Shown here piece by piece: positions 1-6,346 of a DNA stretch of 14,523 nt. The first letter of the stretch is position 1. Each line of letters begins with the position of its first letter. A program made the translations under genes and the position numbers. Below the pieces are notes generated by a model. The model was not told the DNA's origin and did not search any database. It saw only the letters and a program-made list of their open reading frames with translations. Where the stretch lies: positions 1 to 14,523 of the forward strand of contig JAGOBP010000032.1 of NCBI GenBank assembly GCA_017999195.1. The letters run 5' to 3'. Origin of the DNA: Thermoflexales bacterium. GTDB taxonomy: Bacteria; Chloroflexota; Anaerolineae; Fen-1058.

Positions 1-39
1 CACTGGCGCATCCGTTTACGCGAAGCGGTTGCCAATCCG

Positions 40-75
40 TTGCCCCTTTCCCGCGATAGCGGTATCATCGCATGC
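40..75 (+). promoter_or_regulatory. Candidate promoter giving a leaderless HAD phosphatase mRNA
   Basis: A TTGCCC box at 40-45 and a TATCAT box at 63-68 are separated by 17 bases. The -10 box matches the sigma-70 consensus at five of six positions, the -35 box at only three. A transcript would start at about 75-76, exactly at the ATG of the next gene. No Shine-Dalgarno sequence lies before that ATG, which fits a leaderless message. The reading frame is also open leftward to the window edge, so a start further upstream cannot be excluded. Confidence 0.4.
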
Positions 76-840
76 ATGACTACTCAACCTTCAGCCTATC
101 TCTTCGACCTCGACGGCGTCTTCTACAACGACACCCAACCGATCCCCGGCGGCCCGACCATCATCGCGCAAGCGCGGGCGCGCGGCGTGCCGTTTCGTTT
201 CGTCACCAACACCACCAGCAAAGGCCGCGCGGCCCTGGCCCGCAAATTGCAGTCCTTTGGCATCGAGGTTGACGTTCACGAAATCTTTCAGCCCGCCGTC
301 GCCGCCGCGCAATTCCTGATCGATCACGACGCCAGCAGCGTCTGCTTCGTGACCGACGATTCACGCGGCGAATTCAGCGCCGTGCGCGAGGACACCCATC
401 AACCCGATTACGTGGTGCTGGGCGATCTGGGCGATGCGTGGACCTACGCGCACCTCAATCACGCCCTGCGCTATCTACTCAACGGCGCACAGTTGATCGC
501 CTTGGGCATGAGCCGCTATTGGTACGCCGACGACGGCCCGCGGCTGGACGTTGGCCCGATCGCGTCCGCGCTGGCCTACGCCAGCGGTCGTCCACCGATC
601 GTGCTGGGCAAGCCCGCCGCCGCTTTCTTCCACCTGGCCGCGCGCGATCTTAACGTCGATCCCGCCCACTGCGTCATGGTCGGCGATGACATCGTCACCG
701 ACATCGGCGGGGCACAGAGTGCGGGCATGCGCGGCATCCTGGTGCGCACGGGCAAATTCCGGCCGGATGATTTGGCTGGGCCGGTCAAGCCGGATGCGAT
801 CATGGATTCAATTGCGGACTTGAGAATCGATACTGCGTAA
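76..840 (+). CDS. HAD-superfamily subfamily IIA phosphatase (NagD/HDHD2/LHPP-like)
   Basis: A predicted cytoplasmic phosphatase of 254 residues. All four HAD motifs are present: DLDGV with the nucleophile and acid aspartates at 11 and 13, VTNTTS with the motif II threonine at about 45, GKP with the motif III lysine at 179, and GDDIVTDIGGA with the metal-binding acidic pair at 204-205. The TNTTSKGR stretch and the mid-chain C2-type cap (about 65-175) resemble the HDHD2/LHPP branch of subfamily IIA rather than NagD itself. The substrate cannot be told; relatives act on small phosphorylated metabolites or phospho-amino acids. I chose ATG 76 because the DLDG motif normally lies about 10 residues in; a TTG at 40 would add 12 unconserved residues. 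The next gene starts 61 bases downstream on the same strand but has its own promoter-like box. Confidence 0.88.
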   Translation: MTTQPSAYLFDLDGVFYNDTQPIPGGPTIIAQARARGVPFRFVTNTTSKGRAALARKLQSFGIEVDVHEIFQPAVAAAQFLIDHDASSVCFVTDDSRGEFSAVREDTHQPDYVVLGDLGDAWTYAHLNHALRYLLNGAQLIALGMSRYWYADDGPRLDVGPIASALAYASGRPPIVLGKPAAAFFHLAARDLNVDPAHCVMVGDDIVTDIGGAQSAGMRGILVRTGKFRPDDLAGPVKPDAIMDSIADLRIDTA

Positions 841-863
841 TCCGTACTGCGTAACACGCATCA
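831..863 (+). repeat. Short tandem repeat around the HAD gene stop codon
   Basis: TACTGCGTAA occurs at 831-840 and again at 845-854, a 14-base period, followed by a more decayed unit (CATCACGCAA). The first copy supplies the TAA stop codon of the HAD gene. This looks like a degenerate intergenic repeat that has reached into the gene end. Confidence 0.6.
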
Positions 864-883
864 CGCAACATGCACCACGTTCA

Positions 884-892
884 TGGTAGAAT
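884..892 (+). promoter_or_regulatory. Extended -10 promoter element before the LuxR-Kelch gene
   Basis: TGG-TAGAAT forms an extended -10 element (TGn plus a five-of-six match to TATAAT). I find no good -35 box, which extended -10 promoters tolerate. Transcription would start near 899-901, at most a few bases before ATG 902, and no Shine-Dalgarno precedes that ATG, so this message too may be leaderless or nearly so. Confidence 0.4.
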
Positions 893-901
893 TGCCCCAC
901 T

Positions 902-2335
902 ATGGATGCCCGCCTCGAAGAGTTGCTGCCCGAGCCGACCAACACCGAGTTGAGCGAGCGCGAACTGGAAATCTTGCGCCTGCTGGCCACCGGTCTCAGC
1001 AACAAAGAAATTGCCGCGCAGGCTTTTCTTAGCATCAACACCGTCAAGGTCCACCTGCGCAACATCTTCGCCAAACTCAACGTGCAGACCCGCACCGAAG
1101 CCACGCTGATCGCCATTCAGCGCGGCTGGGTCATTGTTCCCGGGACGACCAACTCCGCGAATAGTGAAGCCGCGCCGGATGAAGCAGCCGCCCCGATCGA
1201 GCCACCGGCATCGATCGAGTTGGCAACGACCCCGATCGAGATCGGTCCGATCGAGCCTGCCCCCCTGATCGTGATCGGCCCGATCGAACCGCCCTTGCCC
1301 ATCGGGCGACGACTGGCCCTGATCGCCATCACCGCCATCGCCATCGGGCTGGCATTGCTGATCGGCCCGCGCGGATCCGCCCAGAGCAGCACTCAGACGC
1401 AGCCCTTCAGCGATACCCCGCTCACCGGGTCGAGCGTCAACCCCATCGCCAGTGACACGACGTGGCAGGCGCAGAGCGCCATGTCGCTGGCGCGCGGGCG
1501 GCTGGCGGCGGCGACGCTGGGTAAACAGATCATCGCCATCGGCGGCGAGACGACCACGGGCGTGACGGGCCTGGTGGAGATTCTGGACACGTTGACACAG
1601 CGCTGGACGACGGGTCAGAGTAAACCCACGCCGGTGGCGAATGTGTCGGCAGTCGTCGTCAGCGGCACTGTCATCGTGCCCGGCGGTTATACAGCCGCAG
1701 GCGTACCCACCACCATCGTGGAAGCGTATAATCCAGTGTCGAACACCTGGACGACGCTGGCCCCCCTGCCCGCGACGCGCTTCGCCTACGCCATCGCCGT
1801 GCATCAGAATCGCGTGTACGTCCTGGGCGGCTGGGACGGTCAACGCTACGTCGATACGGTCTTTGTGTATGACGTGGCCGCGAACCGCTGGACGACGGGC
1901 ACCCCGCTGCCGTTGGCGCGCGGCTTCAGCGCGGCGGCCGTCTTGAATGATGCGCTGTACGTGGTGGGCGGCTATGCCGATGGCCGCGAGTTTAACAACT
2001 GCGACCGATTGGTGCTGGCCGAAAATCGCTGGGAATCGTGCGCGCCGCTATTGGTCACACGTGGCGGGCTGGGGCTGGTTAACATGGCCGGACGGCTGTA
2101 CGCCATCGGCGGCGGCTGGACCGGCTATCTGTCGTTTAACGAATGGTACGATCCGAACCAGGATCAATGGACGGTGCTGCCCACGCCCTTCGTGGGCCAG
2201 TGGCGCGGCCTGGGCCTGACCGCCGTGGGTAATGACTTGTATGTCCTGGGCGGCTGGACCGGCCAATATCAAACCGTGGTCGAGAAGTACAATCCCTTCC
2301 CCTTCAGCATCTTCGTTCCCGCCGCGACGCGCTGA
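902..2335 (+). CDS. Membrane-spanning LuxR-type HTH protein with six-repeat Kelch sensor domain
   Basis: A 477-residue fusion. Residues about 16-73 are a LuxR/FixJ-type helix-turn-helix (LSERELEILRLLATGLSNKEIA, then SINTVKVHLRNIFAKL with conserved recognition-helix spacing). A Pro/Ile/Glu-rich linker (about 95-135, repeated PIEP) leads to one hydrophobic helix at about 137-155. From about 189 to 463 there are six Kelch units, each marked by a hydrophobic strand ending in Gly-Gly (215, 262, 310, 357, 404, 451; about 47 apart), enough for one closed six-bladed propeller. Topology is inferred: DNA-binding domain in the cytoplasm, propeller outside, as in ToxR/CadC-like one-component regulators. 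No phosphoreceiver or LuxR autoinducer domain is present, so it is not a standard response regulator or quorum sensor. The ligand and target genes are unknown. Start ATG 902 immediately precedes the HTH; no Shine-Dalgarno is seen. Confidence 0.87.
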   Translation: MDARLEELLPEPTNTELSERELEILRLLATGLSNKEIAAQAFLSINTVKVHLRNIFAKLNVQTRTEATLIAIQRGWVIVPGTTNSANSEAAPDEAAAPIEPPASIELATTPIEIGPIEPAPLIVIGPIEPPLPIGRRLALIAITAIAIGLALLIGPRGSAQSSTQTQPFSDTPLTGSSVNPIASDTTWQAQSAMSLARGRLAAATLGKQIIAIGGETTTGVTGLVEILDTLTQRWTTGQSKPTPVANVSAVVVSGTVIVPGGYTAAGVPTTIVEAYNPVSNTWTTLAPLPATRFAYAIAVHQNRVYVLGGWDGQRYVDTVFVYDVAANRWTTGTPLPLARGFSAAAVLNDALYVVGGYADGREFNNCDRLVLAENRWESCAPLLVTRGGLGLVNMAGRLYAIGGGWTGYLSFNEWYDPNQDQWTVLPTPFVGQWRGLGLTAVGNDLYVLGGWTGQYQTVVEKYNPFPFSIFVPAATR

Positions 2336-2361
2336 TCAAGCGGCCCCCCCACCAACAAAAC

Positions 2362-2394
2362 GCCCGTCGATCTGAACGAGTCAGATCGACGGGC
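2362..2394 (-). terminator. Rho-independent terminator after the hicB-like gene
   Basis: A perfect 14-bp stem (GCCCGTCGATCTGA paired with TCAGATCGACGGGC) with a 5-base loop. Read on the - strand, the stem is followed by GTTTTGTT, a T-rich tail, so it mainly ends the aceB-aceA-hicB direction. It lies 27 bases past the LuxR-Kelch stop codon on the + strand and may also slow transcripts from that side, though no T tract follows it there. Confidence 0.8.
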
Positions 2395-2414
2395 TAGATG
2401 GCCTGATGGTCTGT

Positions 2415-2654
2415 TTACGCCGCAGTTGAGACGAGCGGCTTCAGTGCGGCCGCGCGCGTGCGCGCTGGGCGCGGCACCGAGCGGCCCAATTTTCGGGCAC
2501 CCTCAATCCATAAGCGAATCGCAGTTTGCGCAGCCTGGACCGCTTCTTCAGGCGTCGCGCCATCTGCCATACACCCCGGCAATTCCGGCACTTCAACCAG
2601 ATACGCTTCGTCTTCGGGACTGAACCACATCATCATAGCGTAGTGATATTGCAT
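2415..2654 (-). CDS. HicB-like antitoxin-family small protein, without a HicA partner
   Basis: A 79-residue protein with the HicB/UPF0150 fold signature: an N-terminal strand (MQYHYAMMMWF), then DEAYLVEVPELPGCMADGAT with the family's 'PELPGC..DG.T' core at 24-34, and an EEAVQAAQTAIRLWIE helix. In type II toxin-antitoxin pairs HicB blocks the HicA ribonuclease toxin and may bind DNA through a C-terminal domain; here the C-terminus (about 58-79) is short and basic, with no recognisable ribbon-helix-helix. No HicA-sized gene adjoins it on either side. I set the start at ATG 2654 rather than the upstream frame opening because GGAGG lies five bases before it. It follows aceA by 54 bases on the same strand and may be cotranscribed. 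Confidence 0.78.
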   Translation of the reverse strand: MQYHYAMMMWFSPEDEAYLVEVPELPGCMADGATPEEAVQAAQTAIRLWIEGARKLGRSVPRPARTRAAALKPLVSTAA

Positions 2655-2659
2655 CGAGT

Positions 2660-2664
2660 CCTCC
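2660..2664 (-). promoter_or_regulatory. Ribosome binding site that fixes the hicB-like start
   Basis: GGAGG on the - strand, five bases before ATG 2654. It selects this ATG over the possible start 33 bases upstream, which has no such site. Confidence 0.7.
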
Positions 2665-2701
2665 AGACCATTCGGCCCGCAGACCATGTGGCTCGACTCA
2701 A

Positions 2702-2722
2702 CGCCGGCCTAATGCGCCGGCG
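2702..2722 (-). other. Small stem-loop across the aceA stop codon
   Basis: CGCCGGC and GCCGGCG form a 7-bp stem with a 7-base loop that contains the aceA stop codon. No T tract follows, so it is not a standard terminator. It could protect or partly attenuate the message between aceA and the hicB-like gene. Confidence 0.4.
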
Positions 2723-3998
2723 CGAACTGCTCCTCTTCCGTCGAGCCTTTCAGCGCCGTGGTCGAGACGCCCTCGCCCGTGACCGCGATCTGCACTTCGT
2801 CGAAGTAGCCCGCGCCCACAAACGATTGATGCTTCGTCGCCAGATAGCCGTCTTTCTCCATGGCAAATTCGCGCTCTTGCACCATCTTGGAGTAGGCCAA
2901 CATGCCCTGCGATTTGTACGCGTGTGCCAGCTCGAACATGCTCATGTTCAGCGTGTGGAAACCGGCCAGCGTCACAAACTGGAACTTGTAGCCCATCTCG
3001 GCCAGTTGTTCCTGGAAGGTCGCCATCGATTTCTCATCGAGGTTGCGCTGCCAGTTGAACGACGGCGAGCAGTTGTAGGCCAGCATCTTGCCGGGGAACT
3101 TCTCGTGCACGCCTTGCGCAAAGGCGCGCGCCTCACCGATGTCGGGCTTGCCGGTCTCGCACCACAGCATATCCGCGTACGGCGCATAGGCGCAGGCTTT
3201 GGCAATGGCGTAATCAATGCCGCCCTTCACGGTCCAATAGCCTTCCACGGTTTGCTCGCCCGTGGCGAATTTTTCATCCACCGGATCGTTGATCGCGCGG
3301 ATCAGATTCGCGCCCAAGGAGTCAGTGCGGGCGATGATCAGCGTGGGCACGCCCAGCACATCAGCGGCCAAGCGCGCGGCGATCAACTTCGGCACGAATT
3401 CGTGCGTCGTGACCAGCACCTTGCCACCCATGTGACCGCACTTCTTCAACGACGACAATTGATCTTCCAGATGCACGGCGGCCGCGCCCGCTTCGATCAT
3501 GGCCTTGATCAATTCAAAGGTGTTCAGCGGCCCGCCGAAACCGGCCTCGGCATCGGCGACGATCGGCGCGAACCAGTTGATGTCGCTCTTGCCCTGCATG
3601 TGTTGAATTTGATCGGCGCGCACCAGCGCATTGTTCAGGCGGCGGATCACATTGGGCACGCTGCTAACGGGATACAGCGATTGATCGGGGTACATTTGCA
3701 GCGCATCGTTCGCATCACCGGCCACTTGCCAGCCCGATAGATAGATCGCCTTCAAGCCCGCGCTCACCATCTCCACGGCTTGATTGCCCGTCAACGCGCC
3801 CAGCGCGCGGATGAACGGCTCTGTGTGCAGCAAATGCCACAGCCGCGTCGCGCCCATCTCGGCCAGCGTGTAATGCAGTTGAATCGAGCCGCGCAGCCGC
3901 ACCACTTCACTGGCCGGGTACTTGCGCGTGACGCCTTCCCAACGCGGATTCGTCGCCCAGTCGTTTTCCAATTCGATGATTTGCGCTTTGTCGTGCAT
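2709..3998 (-). CDS. aceA: Isocitrate lyase
   Basis: Cleaves isocitrate to glyoxylate and succinate, the first step of the glyoxylate shunt, in the cytoplasm. At 429 residues it is close to the E. coli enzyme. Visible marks are SGWQVAGDAN (88-97), the catalytic loop KKCGH (185-189) with active-site cysteine 187, NCSPSFNW (309-316), and a C-terminal tail GSTEEEQF that closes over the active site in this family. AAGGAG sits six bases before ATG 3998 and supports the start. It follows aceB by 106 bases on the same strand, the classical aceBA order, with no isocitrate dehydrogenase kinase gene (aceK) next to it. No sign of decay. The shunt allows growth on acetate or fatty acids by skipping the two CO2-releasing steps of the TCA cycle. 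Confidence 0.97.
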   Translation of the reverse strand: MHDKAQIIELENDWATNPRWEGVTRKYPASEVVRLRGSIQLHYTLAEMGATRLWHLLHTEPFIRALGALTGNQAVEMVSAGLKAIYLSGWQVAGDANDALQMYPDQSLYPVSSVPNVIRRLNNALVRADQIQHMQGKSDINWFAPIVADAEAGFGGPLNTFELIKAMIEAGAAAVHLEDQLSSLKKCGHMGGKVLVTTHEFVPKLIAARLAADVLGVPTLIIARTDSLGANLIRAINDPVDEKFATGEQTVEGYWTVKGGIDYAIAKACAYAPYADMLWCETGKPDIGEARAFAQGVHEKFPGKMLAYNCSPSFNWQRNLDEKSMATFQEQLAEMGYKFQFVTLAGFHTLNMSMFELAHAYKSQGMLAYSKMVQEREFAMEKDGYLATKHQSFVGAGYFDEVQIAVTGEGVSTTALKGSTEEEQFAPAH

Positions 3999-4010
3999 GG
4001 TGATCTCCTT

Positions 4011-4100
4011 AGTGCGATAGTGAGTGAGTGAGATAGTGCAATAGTTGCGTGGTGCCGCCCTTGTCGACTTGCCGACTAATTTACTTATCGACTAATTTAC
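4011..4100. repeat. Short direct repeats in the aceB-aceA gap
   Basis: CGACTAATTTAC occurs at 4073-4084 and 4089-4100, and a GTGAGTGAG-type run lies at about 4019-4035. Together they fill most of the 106-base spacer between aceB and aceA. They look like simple intergenic repeats of the kind that change copy number by slippage. I find no promoter in this gap strong enough to claim a separate aceA transcript. Confidence 0.6.
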
Positions 4101-4104
4101 CAAC

Positions 4105-5715
4105 CTACTCCAGATACTCATACGCCACCAGCGTCAAGAAATCTTCAAACTGCTTTTCAGCCACAATCTTCTCGAAGACTTGCGCCGCCTGCGGAATCTT
4201 GCTCGCGGCGAAGTTGGCTTCGCCGTACAGGGCACGAATCTTCTCGATTTCCTGCGGCAACAGGTCCTTCACCAACTCAACCGTGACTTTGCGTCCGTCG
4301 GCCAGCACGCCGTTGGCGGAGTTGATCCACTGCCACACTTGCGCGCGCGAAATCTCGGCCGTGGCCGCGTCTTCCATCAGGTTGTAAATCGCCACTGCGC
4401 CTGTGCCGCGCAGCCACGCCTCGACGTATTGCAGCGCGACGTTGATGTTCAGTCGCAAGCCCGCTTCCGTGATCTGTCCGCCGGGGATGGTGAAGTCGAT
4501 CAATTGGTGGGCCTTCACGTCCACGTCTTCACGCAGCCGCTCTTTTTGATGCGGCTTATCGCCCAGCACTTCATCGAAGATTTCTTTCGCCACCGGCACC
4601 AGATCAGGATGGGCCACCCACGTCCCATCGAAACCGTCGCCCGATTCGCGCAGCTTGTCTTCGCGCACTTTCTTCAGCGCGTTCTCATTCACCACGGGGT
4701 CTTTGCGGCTAGGGATGAAGGCCGCCATGCCGCCGATGGCGTGTGCGCCGCGTTGATGGCATGTCTTCACCAGTCGCTCGGTGTAGGCGCGCATGAACGG
4801 CGACGTCATCGTGACCTGCGCGCGATCGGGGAAGGCGAAGTCCGGTCGGTTGCGGAACTTCTTGATGATGCTGAACATATAATCCCAGCGACCCGCATTC
4901 AAGCCCGCGATATGATCGCGCAGTTCGTACAAAATTTCTTCCATCTCAAACGCGGCGAGGATGGTTTCGATCAAGACGGTGACTTTGATCGTGCCGCGCG
5001 GAATGCCCAGTTCGTCTTGCGCCAGATTGAAGACCTCGTTCCACAGCCGCGCTTCGAGGTGGCTTTCCAATTTGGGCAGATAGAAATATGGCCCAGACCC
5101 CTTATTTTGCAGGCGTTTGACGTTGTGGAAGAAGTACAGGCCAAAGTCAAACAGCGAGCCGGACATGCGCTGCCCATCGACCAGGACGTGCTTCTCGGTC
5201 AGGTGCCAGCCGCGCGGGCGCACCAACAACAACGCCACTTTGTCGTTGAGGCGATATTCTTTCTCCGCCGTTTTCAGCGCTAGAGTGCGCTCGATGGCGG
5301 CGGTCAGGTTGAGTTGCCCCTGCACCAGGTTATCCCACGTCGGCGCATTGGCATCTTCAAAGTCCGCCATGAAAACATCCGCGCCGGAGTTGAGCGCGTT
5401 GATGAGCATCTTCTTGTCGGTGGGGCCGGTAATCTCGATGTGGCGGCGCTGCAAATCGGCCGGAATCGGCGCGACGTGCCACGCCGGGTCCGATCGGACG
5501 GCGGCGGTTTCCGGCAGATAATCGGGCAACTCTCCGGCGTCGATCTTCAACTGACGCTCGGCCCGTTTCGCCAGCAACTCCAATCGGCGAGCATTAAAAC
5601 TACGCTGCAAGGTGGCGATGAAACTCAAGGCTTCCGGGGTGAGGACGGCTGCGTACTCTGGCGTGATGGGTCCCGTAACAACCACGCCGTCTGGCAAAGG
5701 ACGAGAATCGGACAT
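4105..5715 (-). CDS. aceB: Malate synthase A
   Basis: Condenses glyoxylate with acetyl-CoA to malate, the second glyoxylate-shunt step. The 536 residues match the short A isoform (E. coli 533), not the roughly 720-residue G isoform. Key features: RPRGWH with catalytic arginine 166, VLIET with metal-binding glutamate 250, the family signature GLNAGRWDYMFSIIKKF (271-287) with metal-binding aspartate 278, and NLMEDAATAEISR (445-457) with the catalytic aspartate at about 449. The chain ends LVAYEYLE without a peroxisomal-type signal, as expected in bacteria. GGAGG lies 10 bases before ATG 5715, a slightly long spacing. It is the first gene of the aceB-aceA(-hicB) operon and is divergent from the LsrG-like gene at 5926. 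A promoter and palindrome lie directly upstream. Confidence 0.96.
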   Translation of the reverse strand: MSDSRPLPDGVVVTGPITPEYAAVLTPEALSFIATLQRSFNARRLELLAKRAERQLKIDAGELPDYLPETAAVRSDPAWHVAPIPADLQRRHIEITGPTDKKMLINALNSGADVFMADFEDANAPTWDNLVQGQLNLTAAIERTLALKTAEKEYRLNDKVALLLVRPRGWHLTEKHVLVDGQRMSGSLFDFGLYFFHNVKRLQNKGSGPYFYLPKLESHLEARLWNEVFNLAQDELGIPRGTIKVTVLIETILAAFEMEEILYELRDHIAGLNAGRWDYMFSIIKKFRNRPDFAFPDRAQVTMTSPFMRAYTERLVKTCHQRGAHAIGGMAAFIPSRKDPVVNENALKKVREDKLRESGDGFDGTWVAHPDLVPVAKEIFDEVLGDKPHQKERLREDVDVKAHQLIDFTIPGGQITEAGLRLNINVALQYVEAWLRGTGAVAIYNLMEDAATAEISRAQVWQWINSANGVLADGRKVTVELVKDLLPQEIEKIRALYGEANFAASKIPQAAQVFEKIVAEKQFEDFLTLVAYEYLE

Positions 5716-5742
5716 AAGCGATTGACCTCCCGCGATGTGGGT

Positions 5743-5763
5743 TTATGACGCAGTGCGTCTATA
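5743..5763 (-). promoter_or_regulatory. Candidate operator at the aceB transcription start
   Basis: The core GACGCA-C-TGCGTC on the - strand (5747-5759) is a perfect 6-bp inverted repeat around one central base. It lies just downstream of the aceB -10 box, where a bound repressor would block initiation. Eighteen of 21 positions here match the element at 7546-7566, in the same place relative to the promoter of the 7597 gene. The binding protein is unknown. Confidence 0.5.
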
Positions 5764-5792
5764 GTATAACCACATTGTGACGATTAGATCAA
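5763..5792 (-). promoter_or_regulatory. Candidate aceB promoter
   Basis: On the - strand TTGATC (5792-5787) and TATACT (5768-5763) are separated by 18 bases. This is a fair sigma-70 match and the only good one before aceB. The start point would fall near 5756, inside the palindrome described separately, giving a leader of about 40 bases that contains the aceB ribosome binding site. An overlapping TATAGA (5763-5758) is a weaker alternative -10. Confidence 0.5.
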
Positions 5793-5808
5793 GACACAAA
5801 TTCGCCGC

Positions 5809-5866
5809 TGTCCCAAAATCGCATCCTGAGCGGCGCGCAGCGAAGTCGAAGGACGATTTTGGGACA
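5809..5866. repeat. Dyad intergenic repeat with 13-bp arms
   Basis: TGTCCCAAAATCG (5809-5821) and its exact inverse CGATTTTGGGACA (5854-5866) enclose a TCCTGAGCG...CGAAGTCGAAGGA core, the kind of short palindromic intergenic element found in many environmental bacterial genomes. It lies between the divergent aceB and LsrG-like genes, and its right arm supplies the -35 box of the rightward promoter. There is no coding content and no transposase nearby. Confidence 0.75.
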
Positions 5867-5888
5867 AGGGAGAGGCTTGGCGTATAAT
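5859..5888 (+). promoter_or_regulatory. Candidate promoter of the LsrG-like gene
   Basis: A perfect TATAAT at 5883-5888 follows TTGGGA at 5859-5864 with an 18-base spacer. The start would be near 5895, leaving a leader of about 30 bases that includes AGGAG at 5916-5920. The -35 box is part of the right arm of the dyad repeat. Confidence 0.55.
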
Positions 5889-5925
5889 ACGAGGAGGCAG
5901 TTACACCCCGGTCACAGGAGCCAGC

Positions 5926-6231
5926 ATGTACATCGTTCACGTCTTCATCCACGTCAAACCGGAGTTTGTCGAAGCCTTCAAGGCGGCCAGCATCGAGAAC
6001 GCCCGCAACAGTGTGCAAGAGCCGGGCATCGCGCGCTTCGACGTGATCCAGCAGGCCGATGACCCCACGCGCTTCGTACTGATCGAGGTTTATCGCACGC
6101 CCGCGGATCCCGCGAGGCACAAAGAGACTGCGCATTACAACGCGTGGCGCGAGACCTGCGAACCCATGCAGGCCGAGCCGCGCACGCGCATCATTTACAG
6201 CAACGTCTTCCCTGATGAAAGTGGCTGGTAG
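5926..6231 (+). CDS. Antibiotic-biosynthesis-monooxygenase-fold protein (LsrG/YgiN-like)
   Basis: A 101-residue protein of the dimeric alpha/beta-barrel ABM superfamily. The pattern MYIVHVFIHVKPEFVEAF..., NARNSVQEPGIARFDVIQ, EVYRTPADPARHKETAHYNAW and a final IIYSNVFP runs along the length of E. coli LsrG, including the HK-T-HY segment. LsrG isomerises phosphorylated autoinducer-2, but no lsr transport or kinase gene is present here, and ABM proteins also include quinol monooxygenases and heme-degrading enzymes, so the substrate is open. AGGAG lies five bases before ATG 5926, supporting the start. The alcohol dehydrogenase gene follows 115 bases later on the same strand; a joint role in oxidising a small carbonyl or hydroxyl compound is plausible but inferred. 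Confidence 0.82.
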   Translation: MYIVHVFIHVKPEFVEAFKAASIENARNSVQEPGIARFDVIQQADDPTRFVLIEVYRTPADPARHKETAHYNAWRETCEPMQAEPRTRIIYSNVFPDESGW

Positions 6232-6245
6232 GCCGAAAGATTTGG

Positions 6246-6334
6246 GACACGGATTGCACAGATTACACAGATTTCACGGATATTTCTTGAAACCAATCCG
6301 TGTTTATCCGTCCAATCCGTGACATCCGTGTACA
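6246..6334. repeat. CACGGATT-type dyad repeat, copy 1
   Basis: The left half carries ACACGGATT, CACAGATTACACAGATT and CACGGAT; the right half carries their inverses (AATCCGTG, ATCCGT, ATCCGTGT). The whole can fold into a long imperfect hairpin. A second copy in the same orientation lies at 12875-12962. This one fills the gap between the LsrG-like and alcohol dehydrogenase genes and ends just before the latter's ribosome binding site. It holds no transposase and looks like a MITE-like or repeat-extragenic element. Confidence 0.8.
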
Positions 6335-6346
6335 AAGGAATTTCCT

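Noticed and set aside
1..68. Possible start of a divergent - strand gene at ATG 68 running off the left edge
   Set aside because: About 22 open codons are too few to judge, with no motif; recorded as unresolved and not called.
668..679. ACTGCGTCAT half of the shared operator-like motif inside the HAD gene
   Set aside because: It encodes the conserved HCVMVGDD stretch and lacks the second half of the palindrome; most likely chance.
881..1843. Open frame of 320 codons opposite the LuxR-Kelch gene
   Set aside because: Gly/Arg/Asp-rich repeats come from reading the GATCG-rich linker backwards; no motif.
2415..2687. Longer version of the HicB-like protein starting 33 bases upstream
   Set aside because: The added residues are unconserved and the ribosome binding site points to ATG 2654.
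2526..3740. Long open frame of 404 codons opposite aceA
   Set aside because: It mirrors the aceA coding strand, is rich in His/Arg/Gln as expected of an antisense frame in GC-rich DNA, and has no recognisable motif. aceA is unmistakable.
3999..4104. CRISPR-like array in the aceB-aceA gap
   Set aside because: Only two 12-bp units with a 4-bp separation; no spacer pattern and no cas genes.
4180..5283. Long open frame of 367 codons opposite aceB
   Set aside because: An antisense shadow of malate synthase, with a composition typical of reversed GC-rich codons and no family signature.
5743..6135. Open frame on the - strand across the aceB/LsrG-like intergenic region
   Set aside because: It spans the dyad repeat and promoter boxes and overlaps the well-supported LsrG-like gene; no similarity recognised.
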